Shown in pieces: positions 44,054-56,113 of a stretch of 64,000 bases of DNA. Source of the stretch: Neofusicoccum parvum (lineage: Eukaryota; Ascomycota; Dothideomycetes; Botryosphaeriales; Botryosphaeriaceae); assembly GCA_020912385.1 (NCBI GenBank), contig CP087214.1, positions 186,001 through 250,000 of the forward strand. Reading direction: 5' to 3'. Made by a program: the position numbers and the translations under genes. Each line of letters opens with the position of its first letter. Within the stretch, counting starts at the first letter, position 1. The notes beneath the pieces were generated by a model. It was not told the DNA's origin and did not search any database. It saw only the letters and a program-made list of their open reading frames with translations.

Positions 44054-44490
44054 AGCTTTCAGAAGGCGTCACGGGGGGTCAATTTAGAATCATTTTCAAT
44101 AGCAGGCCTAAAAAAGGCGCTATTTATATACCATAGATGATCATGACAGTTACGATATATTAATAAATTGTTCTCATTCAATCTCCAAAGCATGCGCGTC
44201 ATTGAAGAGAGCGGTGGTCATCACCCCACCTCACGAAACTTCTGGCAAGTAGCTCGCGTGCCTCTCTTATTTATTGTCACAACCTCCAAAGAGAGAGAAA
44301 ATATCGACCGAGGGCTCGTGATAATTGAGGCTTCGTATCAAAATTGCGTTTTTCTGCTCTGATCCAGCAAAAAGGTGGCACACATGCTCAGAATATTGGT
44401 CATGGGTCGGCAGAATAGTATTTTTTCTAAGTAATAGAAACGAGACATTTGCAACTCACTCGCTGCTCACTTGGTGTCCAACATCCCCCT
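44054..44490. other. Convergent 3' flank
   Basis: An AT-rich 437-bp spacer between two stop codons; no gene seen. Confidence 0.55.
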
Positions 44491-45348
44491 CTATATCATC
44501 AACAGCCCCCCCGACGCAGAAATCGTCTGCCCCGTGACCCACCTACTCTGCGGCTCCGCAATCATCGCCACAACCAGCGCCACATCCTCGCCGGTCCCCA
44601 GCCGCCCCGCCGGCGTCATCAACCTCGACGCCTCGGCGGGATCCACGTCCGCCCCTCTCGCCGCCTCCACGCCCTTGGCCAGCATATCCGTGTCCGTCGA
44701 CCCCGGCGACACCGTGTTGACCGTGTGCCCCAGCGGCGCCAGCTCGACCGCCCAGCCGCGCGTCAGCGCCTCCAGCCCCGCCTTGGACGCGATGTAGACG
44801 CTCAGGGCGGGCAGGCCCATGCGCGCGCCGACGGAGCCGATGTTGACGACGCGGCCGGGGCGGCGCAGGTGCGGCAGGACGGCCTGGGTCAGGAAGACGA
44901 CGCCGCGGAGGTTGACGTCGAGGCAGCGGTCGTAGTCTTCTGGCGTGACGTCGGCCAGGGCCTTCATGCAGTCGACGCCGGCGTTGTTGACGAGGATGTC
45001 GATGGCCGGGCCGAAGGCGGCCTGCGTGGCTTGCACGATCTTGGTTGGCGCGTCCGCCTGCGCCATGTCGGCCTGGATGGCGACGGCGGAGGACCCGTTG
45101 CCGAGTTGGTGGATTGCGGAGACGACCTGGTCGGCGAGCGTGGCGCTGCTGGGCGTCACGTACGTGATGGCTACCTGGTATTGAGGTCAGACGGTTGGTT
45201 TTGCTGCGAGTGGGTGTCTTGGACATACGTTGGCGCCGCGTTTGGCGAGTTCCAGGGCGATGGCGGCTCCGATGCCGCGGGATGCGCCTGTGACGATGGC
45301 AACCTTGCCGGCTAGAGGAAGAGATTGGGGTTGCGGAGCGGATCCCAT
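44491..45348 (-). CDS. Short-chain dehydrogenase/reductase
   Basis: Two exons, complement(44491..45174, 45229..45348), give 267 residues. The cofactor motif TGASRGIG is at 21-28, NNAG follows at [11 protein letters not shown], the catalytic Ser region is [11 protein letters not shown], and the catalytic YxxxK is [13 protein letters not shown] is the usual loop after the active site. It is a classical cytosolic SDR of 3-oxoacyl-reductase type. The substrate is not determinable. It lies tail-to-tail with the DUF3431 gene and points away from the MFS gene, of which it may be a pathway partner. Confidence 0.93.
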
Positions 45349-45810
45349 GATGAATTGGATTTGGTAGAATGGCAAACGGCGTATATCCTTTGTTCGATAG
45401 AAGATGTAGAATTTGATAGGATGCGGTTATGTTGCGATTTTATAGTCTCCTCGGCCCTATACAACAGCTATACGGAGTACGCTTTTAGTCCGTTCGAATT
45501 CCGCACAGCTATATCCGTTTAAGTCCGCACACTTCATTGGTCAGACATGTTATTTCGGACAGAAAACGGCGGCTAAGAAATGGAAGTTACCGCACCGCTG
45601 GCCACGGCGTTAAACGGAGATCGACAACGTAGGAGTGTTGGGGGCGGTTTCAAAAGGCGTCCTGCCTCTTCCTGACCAAAGCTCTTAACCCCCCCACTCT
45701 CCAGCCAAAGTGGCCTTGGGCTTCATATTTTTCCAGAGCAATCAAACGTGTCCGAATTATTTGCGTGTGAAAGCAAAGTTGTCATTCAATTGTCGTTGCC
45801 TCTGCAGCTT
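45349..45810. other. SDR promoter region and MFS 3' flank
   Basis: 462 bp with no gene. A CCAAT-type box (attggtc) lies near 45537. Confidence 0.5.
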
Positions 45811-47541
45811 TCAAGCCTCAGAAACAGTCTCTCGGGCACCACTTTTCTGCTGTACCTCAGCCTCCTCCACAGAAGGCTCCCTCGAGACACCTTCGGCCGA
45901 ACCACTCTTTGGATGCTTACTGTCATACCACCTTTCGATACCTCCCAGCACCACCGAGCACCAGAGGGTGAGCGCAACCACGAAGACCAAGGCAGCGATA
46001 TACCCGTGCGTCTTTCGGTAGGTGGGCGCATCAGAGGCGGGGAACATGTACTGCGAGAACGGCGTCGAAAACGCACTGCCGATTGGGTCAGCCGCTTCAC
46101 GGAACCGGTAAGGAGTTTGGTACCCACCTGCCCACGGACATCATCATGGCCATGGTAAAAGCACGAAGCTGGTTGTCGCCGCCGCACAGGCTGTTCACCC
46201 ATCCCGAAAGCAGAGGCGAGAAGCAGCCGTAGCAGCCTTGCAGGAAGAAGGCCGCCATCTTAAGCCCGGTGCTCGACGGCCAAATCACGTAGATGACGTA
46301 GCAGAAGGTCATCAGAAGGCCGACGACGAACATGACCGGCGCCCTGCTGCCGATGATGTCGGACGCAATACCGCTTCCCGTCATGAAGAAGAAGTTCTGG
46401 AAATCCCGTCAGCCGAGGAAAGGGGGCGAACGTCGCTCTGGAGACCTACCACCGCGCCAACCACAGTCGGGATGTTGTTGATCTGCGGCACGCTGTACCT
46501 GTTCTTCCCGTCCGCCGTCTTCTCCGACTTCAGCCACAGCGCCATCCACGTCTGAACGCTAGACCCGCAAGTCAAAGACCAGAAGCTGCAGCACCACCAT
46601 CAGCAAACGCGGCATCACCGAAAAAAAAAACCTCCCAAACTCACCTCCATGCCACGCAGAACACGTAAAGCTGCCAGCTCCCAAAAATCCTCCGCACAGC
46701 CGACCAATCCATCTTCCCGCCCTCGCCCCTCCCCTCCTCCTCCATCCGCTCGACCGCCCTACCCCTCTCCCACTCGCTCAACCACCACGCCCGCGTCGTC
46801 CGCGGCGTGTCCGGGAAGCACGTCAGCCCGTACAGCACGACGGGCAGGGCGAGCACGAAGTCGAAGATGAACAGCCAGCGCCAGGCGGACAGGCCGCCGC
46901 GGCCGTTCATGCCCGAGTACAGGGCGCTCTGCAGGTAGCCGCTGAACATCTGGCCCAGCACGCCCGAAATCACGAAGAACGCCGAGCGGCGGCCCAGCTC
47001 CGAGCGGCGGTACCACGAGCCGATGACGTAGTGCAGGCCGGGCAGCGCGGCCGACTCGAACAGGCCGATCAGGAAGCGCAGCGCGTAGATGTGGGTGGCG
47101 GAGCGGGCGCGGAAGAGCGCGAGCACGAAGATCGACCACGTGAGCAGGCAGGCCGGGAGGTGGATGCGCGGCCGCACCACCGTCAGGAGCAGGTTGGAGA
47201 GCGGGGCACCGATGATGTAGCCGATGTTGTAGTAGGTGGTCATGAGGTTGAGCTCGTTGCCGTACAGGCCGAGTTCTTCTTTCATGCCCGACACGTAGGC
47301 GTTGGAGATGTTGGTCTGGTCGAGGTACTTGATGAAGAAGCACTGCGAGACGGGAAGCTGTCAGTTGCGCTGCGGCTTTTCTCCGCGCAGTGTATCCACG
47401 ACTCACCAGACAGCTGTACGTCAGGATGAAGATGTCGAGCTTGCGGATCAGCCATTTCTCCTCCTTGCTCGTGCCTGGCTCGTGCCAGTGGAAGATGGAC
47501 GGCCTCTGCTCGCCCGGTGTCGCCGGCTTGAAAAAACCCAT
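45811..47541 (-). CDS. MFS transporter, allantoate permease (Dal5/anion:cation symporter) family
   Basis: Five exons, complement(45811..46075, 46128..46396, 46450..46585, 46645..47342, 47407..47541), give 500 residues with closed phases. Family blocks: KLDIFILTYSCLVQ-type first helix, FFIKYLDQTNISNAYVSGM, YNIGYIIGAPLSNLL, RFLIGLFESAALPGLHYVIG, WYRRSELGRRSAFF, SAWRWLFIFDF and FPDTPRTTRAWWLSE. This is the fungal anion:cation symporter family, which imports allantoate, ureidosuccinate, vitamins and other small anions. It is head-to-head (352 bp) with an alpha/beta hydrolase and near a 5-oxoprolinase, which suggests uptake of an amide-type nutrient. About 12 membrane helices; plasma membrane. Confidence 0.93.
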
Positions 47542-47893
47542 GATGCTGGCTGGTAGCAACCCGCGAACCTAGGATTTGTTTATGCTGGGGCTCAGAGGCG
47601 CATCACAGTCGGAAAACATGGGCGGGGAGCGCCGATTTTTATTGCCGTTTGCGAACTGCTACCCTGTCTCAATCTCTCTCCACCGCTAACTGCAAAGAAC
47701 GGTGGATGGACAGGGAATAAAAAATCCCGATGGTGCAATCGGACGCTCGGTGCAGCTGCCGTTTCCTGAGATGGGCAAGAGTGGGGAAGCCGAGCAGGCG
47801 GAGAAAGCGAACGGCATGCCGAGCTCGGCGGCGGAATATAAGACAGGGCCACGAGCATGGACGGGTGCCTGAATTTCACTGGAAACAGGAAAA
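47542..47893. promoter_or_regulatory. Bidirectional promoter between MFS transporter and alpha/beta hydrolase
   Basis: 352 bp between two start codons, with a tataaga string about 60 bp before the hydrolase ATG. Shared control of uptake and hydrolysis is an inference from the arrangement. Confidence 0.45.
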
Positions 47894-49012
47894 ATGTCGT
47901 CCCGTATCTCTCTTAACGGAGCTGAGTTCAGCTACAGCATCGCCGGCCCAGCGGACGGCCAACTTGTCATCCTGCTTCACGGCGGCAGAGGCTTCGGTTC
48001 GTAGCGAATACCTACATGCACTGCAGGCAGCCGCAGTTGACTGAAATACCCCGGCAGGCGATCACCGCTCGGACTTCAAGGCATATCAGCCGCTGGCCGA
48101 TAGCTATCGGATCCTTGGATTCGACTTCCGCGGTCACGGGCACAGCTCGCTCTCGCCGCCGTACACGTTCAAGCAGCTGGTGGACGACATCGAGGCGTTC
48201 AGGCAGCACTTCGGCGGGGACGAGAAAGCAGTCATTGCAGGTGGGAGTTTTGGCGGATTCCTTGCGCAGCAGGTGAGTCCGGCATATGCCCTTGAAGCGT
48301 TGGACGCTCATTGAATACTGCAGTACGCCATCACGTACCCCGACAAGGTGTCGCACCTCGTCCTGCGCGGGACCGCTCCGTCGCATCATCGTGAGCAGCC
48401 ACCAAAGACTCAGCAGTGGTTCCGCGTTCTGACCCGGCGGCGCAGATGAAGAAGAGGCCATCCGCACACTCGAGGCGCGGCTGCACCGAGCGCCGAGCGC
48501 GTCAGTTGAGATGCTGCACAAGGTGTTCTCCGCGTTCGAAGACGACGAGGAGTTCCGGCTGATCATCTTCGCCATCAACCCGCTGTACACAGAGTCGTAC
48601 AACGCGGATGGCGGGCTGAAAAAGATCCGCGATACGGTGTTCCGCGCAGAGACGCACAGTGAGTGGCAGCCAAGTCAGGTCTGACCGGCCGGGGTGCGTG
48701 CTGACGGAGCGTGTCCAGACGCACTGTACTCGGAGCAGGAAAAGTACTTTGACTACCGGAACGACCTGCACCGCGTCACGGCCAAGACGCTGATCGTCGT
48801 CGGAGAAGAGGACTGGATCTGCCCGCCGAGTGAGTCACCCTTTCGGAGCCGTTGCCTGGAAAAGTGCTGATGCGGTTGCAGCGCAGTCGAAGCTCATTGC
48901 GGAGCGCATTCCAGAGTCGCGTCTGCTCGTCATCCCGGGCGCCAACCACTCGGTGCAGCACGAGAAGAACGGGGAGTTTGTGCGGGCTGTGCGGGAGCTG
49001 CTGGACGGGTGA
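47894..49012 (+). CDS. Alpha/beta hydrolase
   Basis: Six exons, 47894..47996, 48058..48272, 48324..48390, 48446..48658, 48719..48829 and 48882..49012, give 279 residues. The oxyanion-hole motif LLHGGRGFG, FDFRGHGHSS, the nucleophile elbow GGSFGG (Ser98), the acid in VVGEEDWICPP and the catalytic His in IPGANHSVQ appear in order. The fold is close to proline iminopeptidase or haloperoxidase-like hydrolases. It is cytosolic (no signal peptide). The neighbouring transporter and 5-oxoprolinase suggest an amide, lactam or ester substrate, but this cannot be read from the sequence. Confidence 0.9.
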
Positions 49013-49282
49013 GTGGGCAAGCAGCGGAGAAGGCAACGGCGCGGGAGCAGCTGCGAGGGGAGGAAGCGGCAGTTGCGCCGAGATCGGCTGTCACGCAAGA
49101 TCCCGAGCCGATGGCATGTCGCCGGCCCTCTCGTGAGAGCGGATACCACCAGAAAATTCCTATCGATGCTGCGCCGAGCGGCCAGCTGCTCGCTTTCGGC
49201 CATGGCCACCATTTTGATGAGACTCGCCGTCCTCGGTGCACCATGAGTGAACACGCTCTCTCCCATCCAGAGACTCGCAGCC

Positions 49283-52200
49283 ATGGCCCCCGTACCATCC
49301 GTCTCCATCACCATCGGTGAGTGTTCGCTTGCCAATTGGCTCGCGCGCCGATGCTGATCCATTGCCGCTTGCAGACCGTGGCGGTACGTTCTGTGATGTG
49401 TGGGCGCACACGGCAGATGGCAAGGAGATCGTCTTCAAGCTTCTCTCCGTCGACCCGGCTTCGTATGCAGACGCGCCCACCGAAGGCATCAGGAGAGTGC
49501 TGGAGCAGGTGACTGGACAGACCATTCCCAAAGATCAACCCATTGATGGCAGCTTGATTGAATCCGTAAGAGTTGGAACGACAGTGGCAACAAAGTCAGC
49601 AGCTGCCTCCGGTACAGATCCACCCGTCACTGACCCGGCGACAGTGCCTTGTTGGAACGCAAGGGAGAACGCTTTGCCCTGTTGACCACCGAGGGGTTCA
49701 AGGACATCTGTCGGATCGGTGACCAGACTAGGCCGAAGCTATTCGAGCTCAATATCCGCAAGCCTGGCGTTCTTTACTCAAAGGTAGTTGAGGTTGCCGA
49801 GCGCGTGACAGTAGAAGACTACGTACTCAACCCCCATCCTGCTGAGATAGATCTGTCCGATCCAGATCTAGTAAAGACGTCAAGTGGAGAGATTATCCGA
49901 GTGCTGAAGAAGCTTGACCATGCCGCTGTCAGGAAGCAGCTTCAGCAGCTGTTTGACGAAGGCTTCCGCTCTCTGGCAATCTGTTTCTTGCATTCGTATC
50001 TCTTTCCTGGTGAGCCTTTCTCTTGATTCTTGTGTGTGGCGAGAAAAATTCCATCTGATCAAGTACAGACCACGAAAATGAGGTGGCTGAGATAGCCCGT
50101 GATGTTGGATTTGACTTCATCTCGTTGTCTTCGGAGCTGAGCCCGAACATCAAGATACTGCACCGCACGACTTCGGCTTGCGCTGACGCATACCTGTCGC
50201 CGACTGTCAAACGATATGTCGACGGCTTCGTATCTGGATTCTCAGTGCTTCCAAAGAGGGTGGACTTCATGCAATCAGATGGTGGCCTCAGCACAGCATC
50301 TAAGTTTACCGGCCTGAAAGCCATTCTTAGCGGACCAGCCGGCGGGGTGGTGGCAATTGCTCGAACCTGCTACGACCCTGAAGAAGGAACTCCCGTCATC
50401 GGGTTTGATATGGTAAGCCATACAATTTGCTGCGTGTATTTCAACACGACTGATTTGAACAGGGTGGGACGAGCACAGATATCAGCCGTTTTGACAGGAT
50501 CTTCGAGCATGTGTTCGATACCGCCATCAGTGGTACGACTATCACAACGCCGATGCTGGATGTTAAAACCGTTGCAGCTGGAGGTGGCTCTATCCTGAGC
50601 TGGAGAAATGGGCTCTTTGTGGTCGGCCCAGAGGTGAGTCCCATCATGTAATGTCTGAGCCAATGCTGAGTGTCATCAGAGCGCGGGAGCCCACCCAGGA
50701 CCAGCATCGTACCGGAAAGGCGGACCACTCACAATCACTGACGCAAACCTTTTCCTCGGGCGACTTGTGCCTGAGAAGTTTCCCTCAATCTTCGGTCCTC
50801 ACGCCAACGAGCCCCTGGATGTGGACATTGTAAAACAGAAATTCCAAGAACTAACAGCCGAAATCAACGCAACTTTGGACGTGCCCATGACTGCTGAAGA
50901 GGTGGCTTCGGGGTTCCTTGCCATGGCCAACGAGACCATGAGCCGGCCCATCCGGAACATCACCGAGGCCAGAGGATTCGCCATCAACAAGCACAACCTC
51001 GCCAGCTTCGGCGGGGCTGGCGGACAGCACGCTTGCGCCATTGCTCGGATCCTGGGAATGCCGAGGATTATCATCCACAAGTACTCCTCCATCCTCTCCG
51101 CGTACGGCATTGGTTTAGCGGACATCGTCGCGGAGACAGCGGTTCCAGCAGCGTACGTGTTCACGGATAATGCTCTCGACACGGTACTCGCCCATTTCGA
51201 TACGTTGAAGTCCAAGACCACGGCGGAGCTGGTTTCCCAGGGGGTCCAGCCTGAGCTCGTAGAGCATGCTTGTTATCTGAGCATGCGGTATGAGGGATCT
51301 GATACAAACTTGTCCATTCTGCAACCGCAGGGCAACGACTTCCGCACCGCGTTTGTGGAAGCGCATCGGCGGGAGTTTGCCTTCGAGCTCGCCAACCGTC
51401 CGATAGTTGTCGACGCGGTGAGAGTGCGGGGAATTGGTAAGAGCAGGGAGAATGTGGGTTCCGGGGTCTCAATCTTCCGGGAACTATCCAAAGCTGGGGA
51501 GGGCTCAGCACCAGATGCTCCGGCCACCAAGACTGTGTTCATCGACGGTCAGTGGCAGGCAGTGCCTGTATACGAGCTCTCTAGTCTGCCGGCCAATTCG
51601 ACTTTTATCGGTCCTGGGCTCGTCATTGACAACACGCAGACAATTCTTGTGGAGCCAGGCTGCAAGTTGTCGGTCCTGGACTCACACGTCATCATCGACA
51701 TGCCGAGCAAGGAGACATTGAGCCTGGAGGAGGAATCTTCCGTCAACCCGGTCGAGCTGTCCACGTTCGCGAGCAGGTTCATGTCGATTGCCGAGCAGAT
51801 GGGCAACACTCTGCAGCGGACGTCCATCAGCACGTCGATCAAGGAGAGGCTGGACTTTTCATGTGCGCTATTCACGCCCGATGGCAAGCTCGTGGCGAAC
51901 GCGCCGCACATCCCTGTTCAGTAAGTGCTCTTCGCCCGCAGACAGGCCAGTTCTAACAGCCACCACCAGCCTTGGTTCCATGCAATTTGCGATCCAGTAC
52001 CAGCACTCGGTCTGGCAAGGCAAGCTGCAGCCGGGCGACGTGCTCCTGACCAACCACCCCGAGTGCGGCGGCACGCACCTGCCGGACCTGACGGTGGTGA
52101 CGCCAGTGTTCGCGGACGGGCAGCTCGTCTTCTACGTGGCGTCGCGGGGCCACCACACAGACATCGGCGGGATCGGCATCACATCGATGATCCCAGACTC

Positions 52201-53487
52201 GAAGCAGCTGTGGCAGGAAGGGCTCGCCATCCGCAGCCTCCGCATCGTCAGCGGCGGAGCCTTCGACGAAGCCGCCGTGCGCAAGGCCTTCCTCGACGTC
52301 GCCAACATGCCCGGCTGCAGCGCGACGCGGCGGCTCAACGACAACATCTCAGACCTCAAAGCCCAGATCGCCGCGAACCAGCGGGGCATCACACTACTAC
52401 AAGCGCTGTGCTGCGAGTTCGGCACGCCGCGGGTGCAGAAGTACATGTACGGCATCCAAGCCAACGCCGAGCTGGCCGTCCGCAACCTCCTCCGACGCGT
52501 CGCCCACGAGCGCGGCCCCGCACCGCTCACCGCGACCGACTACTACGACGACGGCACGCCGATCCGCCTCGCCATCACCATCGACGCGGTCACCGGCTCC
52601 GCCGTCTTCGACTTCGCCGGCACGGGCCCGCAGACGCACGGCAACATGAACAGCCCAGTCAGCATCACGCACAGCGCCGTCATCTACGCCCTCCGCTGCC
52701 TCATCGACCTCGACATGCCGCTCAACCAGGGCTGCCTGAACCCCGTCGACATCCGCATCCCGCGCGGCAGCATCCTCAACCCGTCGCCGGCCGTCGCCGT
52801 GTGCGGCTCAACCATCGCGTCGCAGCGCGTCGTCGACGCCATCCTGCGCGCGTTCGGCGCGGCCGCCGCGTCGCAGGGCTGCGCCAACTCGCTGGGCTGG
52901 GGCGAGGGCGGCAGGGATCCGGTGACCGGCGTCGTCGCGCCGGGCTGGAACTACGGCGAGGCGCTCGGGGGCGGGAGTGGCGCCGGGCCCGGGTGGCATG
53001 GGACGGCGGCAGTGCAGGTGCACAGCACGAATACGAAGACGACGGATCCGGAGGTGATTGAGCGGAGGACGCCGGTGGTGGTGCGGCGGTACGAGGTCAG
53101 GGAGGGGACTGGCGGGGCGGGGCGGTGGAGGGGGGGTGATGGCGTGGTGAGGGAGGTGGAGGCCAGGGTGGGGTTGCGGTTTAGTATCTTGAGCGAGAGG
53201 AGGGTGTACAGTCCGTACGGGATGGCGGGTGGGCGGGATGGCAGCGTGGGGAAGAATTACTGGATCAGGAGGGACGAGGAGGGGGCGGAGGAGTGGATTT
53301 CGCTGGGCGGGAAGGCGGTGGTGGATGTGAGTGCGGGGGAGAGGGTGATGATTTGCACGCCTGGTGAGTTCTGCGTCTTGGTGTTGACTGCAATTGGGCT
53401 AACGGAACAACAGGCGGTGGTGGGTGGGGAACTCCCCCGGAGGGCGACGACGATGTTGGCGATGTGCGGCCTCTTCCCACGCAATAG
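49283..53487 (+). CDS. 5-oxoprolinase / hydantoinase (fused HyuA and HyuB)
   Basis: Eight exons, 49283..49316, 49375..49594, 49645..50009, 50069..50412, 50463..50633, 50680..51920, 51970..53363 and 53414..53487, give 1280 residues, the normal length for eukaryotic 5-oxoprolinase. The HyuA half has [52 protein letters not shown] and [14 protein letters not shown]; the HyuB half has [14 protein letters not shown] (joined over an intron), [25 protein letters not shown] and a glycine-rich end [11 protein letters not shown]. It hydrolyses 5-oxoproline (glutathione cycle) or related hydantoins using ATP. The apparent frame running from this gene into the next is accidental. Neighbours suggest a dedicated catabolic block rather than housekeeping alone. 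Confidence 0.94.
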
Positions 53488-53635
53488 AGGTGGCTGGGCC
53501 AAGCGAATCCTTCCAGATGTGCAACGTGGCCGGTCGTGGTGTTCAGTCACGCCAGCAACTATGCGTCATTCAGGCAACCGCGTCTCTATATATTGTGCCT
53601 GCCGACACCCCGTTTCTCCCGCACGCGCCCGTTCC

Positions 53636-55436
53636 ATGATGAGACTGCACCCGTTGCTCCTCCTGCAGGGCCTCCTGCTGCTCGGCGAATTCGCCGCCGC
53701 CTTCACCACCCCCCAAATCCCACCAGCCCAAGATCTTACCGAGAACAGCGACCCGACAGTCTTCACTCCTCACACAGACTGCACAAAGTGGCTCCAAAAG
53801 AAAAACGACAGCATCATTTACCCGTTCGGCAGAAATGAAAGCACCAGCGGCGCCGGGGCACTGATGCAATGCCTTGCACGAGACGAGGCAGCGGGCTACC
53901 GGAGCATGATCAAAGACATATACGTCATCTACCCCAGTGTTGGCACCGGGCGAGACGACCAGAATGAGCCGCTCAAACGCATCATCGAGATGCTTCCGGC
54001 GTCGTCGTTGACGGTTCAGTGAGTCGACGTCCTGCGCCCCTGTGTGCCGTGCCACCCGCTGAACCTGCCATAGCTGGCCACATCGCTTGCCACGAAGGCG
54101 CAACATGCTCTACAGGCGGCGCAACATGCCATCCGGCAGCTTTGAGAAGTGGAGGGCCGCTGAACAGGGCCAGAGGGTAGAGTCCCGCATCGGTTACAGC
54201 TTCGGCGACGGCCGCGACTGGGGCGATGACCGAAGCCTGCCGACTTTCCACGAATGCGGCGTGCCGTCGGTGGTGTACTACGGCGATGGGGCGAAGGAGG
54301 CGGTCGACAAGATCTACGACCACATGCGGCGCTGCGACGACGTGCGCGAGTTGAGCATGGCGATGGAACAGGACGGCTGCGTCATCGGGTCGGGCATCCG
54401 CCGGTCCTTCGACTGGCAGCCCGGCGACACCTTCTCCTCGGCCTTAGAGAGCCTGACGCTGTCGGGCTATGACTGGGACGAGCAGACGCAGTCGGGCCTG
54501 AGCGCCGCCCAGGCGTGGGCCCCGGCCATGGACTGGGCCCGCCTCAAGCGGCTCGACATCAGCAGGCCCTCCGAGTCGTTCCTCGACGCCTTCCAAGCCC
54601 GGCTCCCCGGCCTGGAGTCGCTGACCATCCGTCCGACCAAGCATTTCTGGGGCGACGAGCTGACCTTCTGCGAGTTCGACGCGGAGGGGGCGGCCACGCG
54701 CCAGCGATACGTCGACTTCATCGCCGCCATGCCGCCCCTCCGCGAGCTGAGCATCGCCGGCATGGGCGAGCTGCTCGATCTCGGCCCCATCCTCGCCGCC
54801 CACGGCCAGACCCTCCGCAGCCTCGGCATCCACGAGTTCGAGGAGCACTGCTTCGTCGAAGGGTCCAACAGCACCCAGCCCCGGCCGTTGTTGAGCACGG
54901 CAGACATGCAGAAGATCAACGGGTCGGCCCCGCACCTCGAGTCGCTGACGCTGGACCTCTACCGGAACGGCGCCTTGCCCTACAAGGAACTGGAGCTTCT
55001 CTCGACCTTTCCCGCCCTCCGCGAACTGACGTTGAACTTGGACCTGGAGGACCCCAGTCGCTCATACATATCGAAGCATTGCGCCACGACGAAAAGGCAC
55101 GCGGCTGAGTATTGCAACCAGAACTACCTGATGGAGCCCACGCTCAACGTTTCCACGGCTTCGGACATCCTCACCGCTGTGCGTGGTTGGGGCCGGCCGG
55201 ACGGGGAAGGTGTCGCCAAGTTGGTTTTGATTGCGGGCGACTACAAGAGAGGAGTGAGTGGCGGGCTGCTCGTCTATTTTTTGACGGAACCAAACGAACC
55301 CTCGAGGTTCGAGTGTGAGTGGGACATCACGGGCAACGGGAGATGCATAGGAAGTGCTTGGGACAGGCGGCGGCCGGTGGAGAAGCACATGCTCAACGAC
55401 GTGGAATTGGAGTCTGACGACTTGTACGGCGACTGA
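53636..55436 (+). CDS. Secreted leucine-rich-repeat-like protein
   Basis: Two exons, 53636..54018 and 54074..55436, give 581 residues. The N-terminus MMRLHPLLLLQGLLLLGEFA is a signal peptide. The middle and C-terminal parts carry irregular leucine-rich spacing (ARLKRLDIS, LPGLESLTIRPT, MPPLRELSIAGMGELLDLG, APHLESLTLDLY, FPALRELTLNLDLE), like the repeats of fungal F-box/LRR proteins but without an F-box. Two NxS/T glycosylation sites occur early (KNDS, RNES). Exported LRR-like proteins of this kind are uncharacterised. A doubled RRRNM (RRRNMLYRRRNMPSG) occurs just after the intron. Tail-to-tail with the Ada-like gene with only 5 bp between stops. Confidence 0.75.
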
Positions 55437-55441
55437 GAAAT

Positions 55442-56113
55442 TCAAACCACCTCTCCCGGCTGCAGCGGGAAAGTGACGGCCTCCCACAGCACGAGGTTTT
55501 CCCAGTTCCACTCGGCGTCCTCGCACAGCTGGCCCAGCCCCTCAGCCACACCAGCATCCCCCGTGCCCACGTCAAACAAGCCCGCATCACCGCCCACCAG
55601 CCCATCTCGCGCCGCCATCTCCCCCACCACCCCTCCCAACCCGCTCTCCTCCACCACCACCCCACCCTCCCCCTTCCCCTCCGCCCCCCTCCCCCTCCTC
55701 AACCCCTCCGCATACACCCCCGGCGTCACCCCCACCACCGCCTTAAACACCTCATGCAGATACCTCGGCGCCCGCCCCACCTCCCGCGCGACCTCCCTCC
55801 ACACGACCCTCCCCCCCTCCCTCTCCAGCACCTCCTTCGCCCGCCGCGCCGCCCGCCGTCCCGCCTCCCTCTCGCCGTCCGTCTCGCCATCCGGGCCGCA
55901 GCGCTTGCAGGCGCGGAAGCCGGCGGCGGCGGCGCGCGCCGCGTCGTCGTAGAAGGTGACGTTGGCGCGGCGGGCGAGGCGGGCGGCGCACGTGGGGCGG
56001 CAGTAGATGCGGGTGGTCAGGACGGCGTAGACGAAGGAGGCGTGGGCGGCGGGGTTGCGGGTGAGGAGGGCGCGCCAGCGGGAGGAGGGGGTGGTGAATT
56101 GTGGGGAGGACAT
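55442..56113 (-). CDS. Ada-type DNA methylphosphotriester repair protein with AraC-like helix-turn-helix
   Basis: A single-exon gene of 223 residues. The Ada zinc domain is complete: Cys38 and Cys42 in RIYCRPTCAAR, and Cys69 and Cys72 in GFRACKRCGPD, the same four positions as in Escherichia coli Ada, where Cys38 accepts methyl groups from DNA phosphotriesters. An AraC-type helix-turn-helix follows (about 93-139: WREVAREVGRAPRYLHEVFK, VTPGVYAEGLRRG). The O6-methylguanine methyltransferase domain of bacterial Ada is absent. In fungi such proteins activate alkylation defence; the domain pair is bacterial in style and suggests old horizontal transfer. Nuclear function is inferred. It ends 5 bp from the neighbouring stop, and is divergent from a methyltransferase gene. 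Confidence 0.92.
   Translation of the reverse strand: MSSPQFTTPSSRWRALLTRNPAAHASFVYAVLTTRIYCRPTCAARLARRANVTFYDDAARAAAAGFRACKRCGPDGETDGEREAGRRAARRAKEVLEREGGRVVWREVAREVGRAPRYLHEVFKAVVGVTPGVYAEGLRRGRGAEGKGEGGVVVEESGLGGVVGEMAARDGLVGGDAGLFDVGTGDAGVAEGLGQLCEDAEWNWENLVLWEAVTFPLQPGEVV

Noticed and set aside
51788..54022. 744-codon frame linking the oxoprolinase to the secreted LRR-like protein
   Set aside because: The frames coincide by chance: the oxoprolinase ends through an intron at 53364-53413 with the conserved [11 protein letters not shown] end and a stop at 53487, and the next protein begins with its own signal peptide at 53636.
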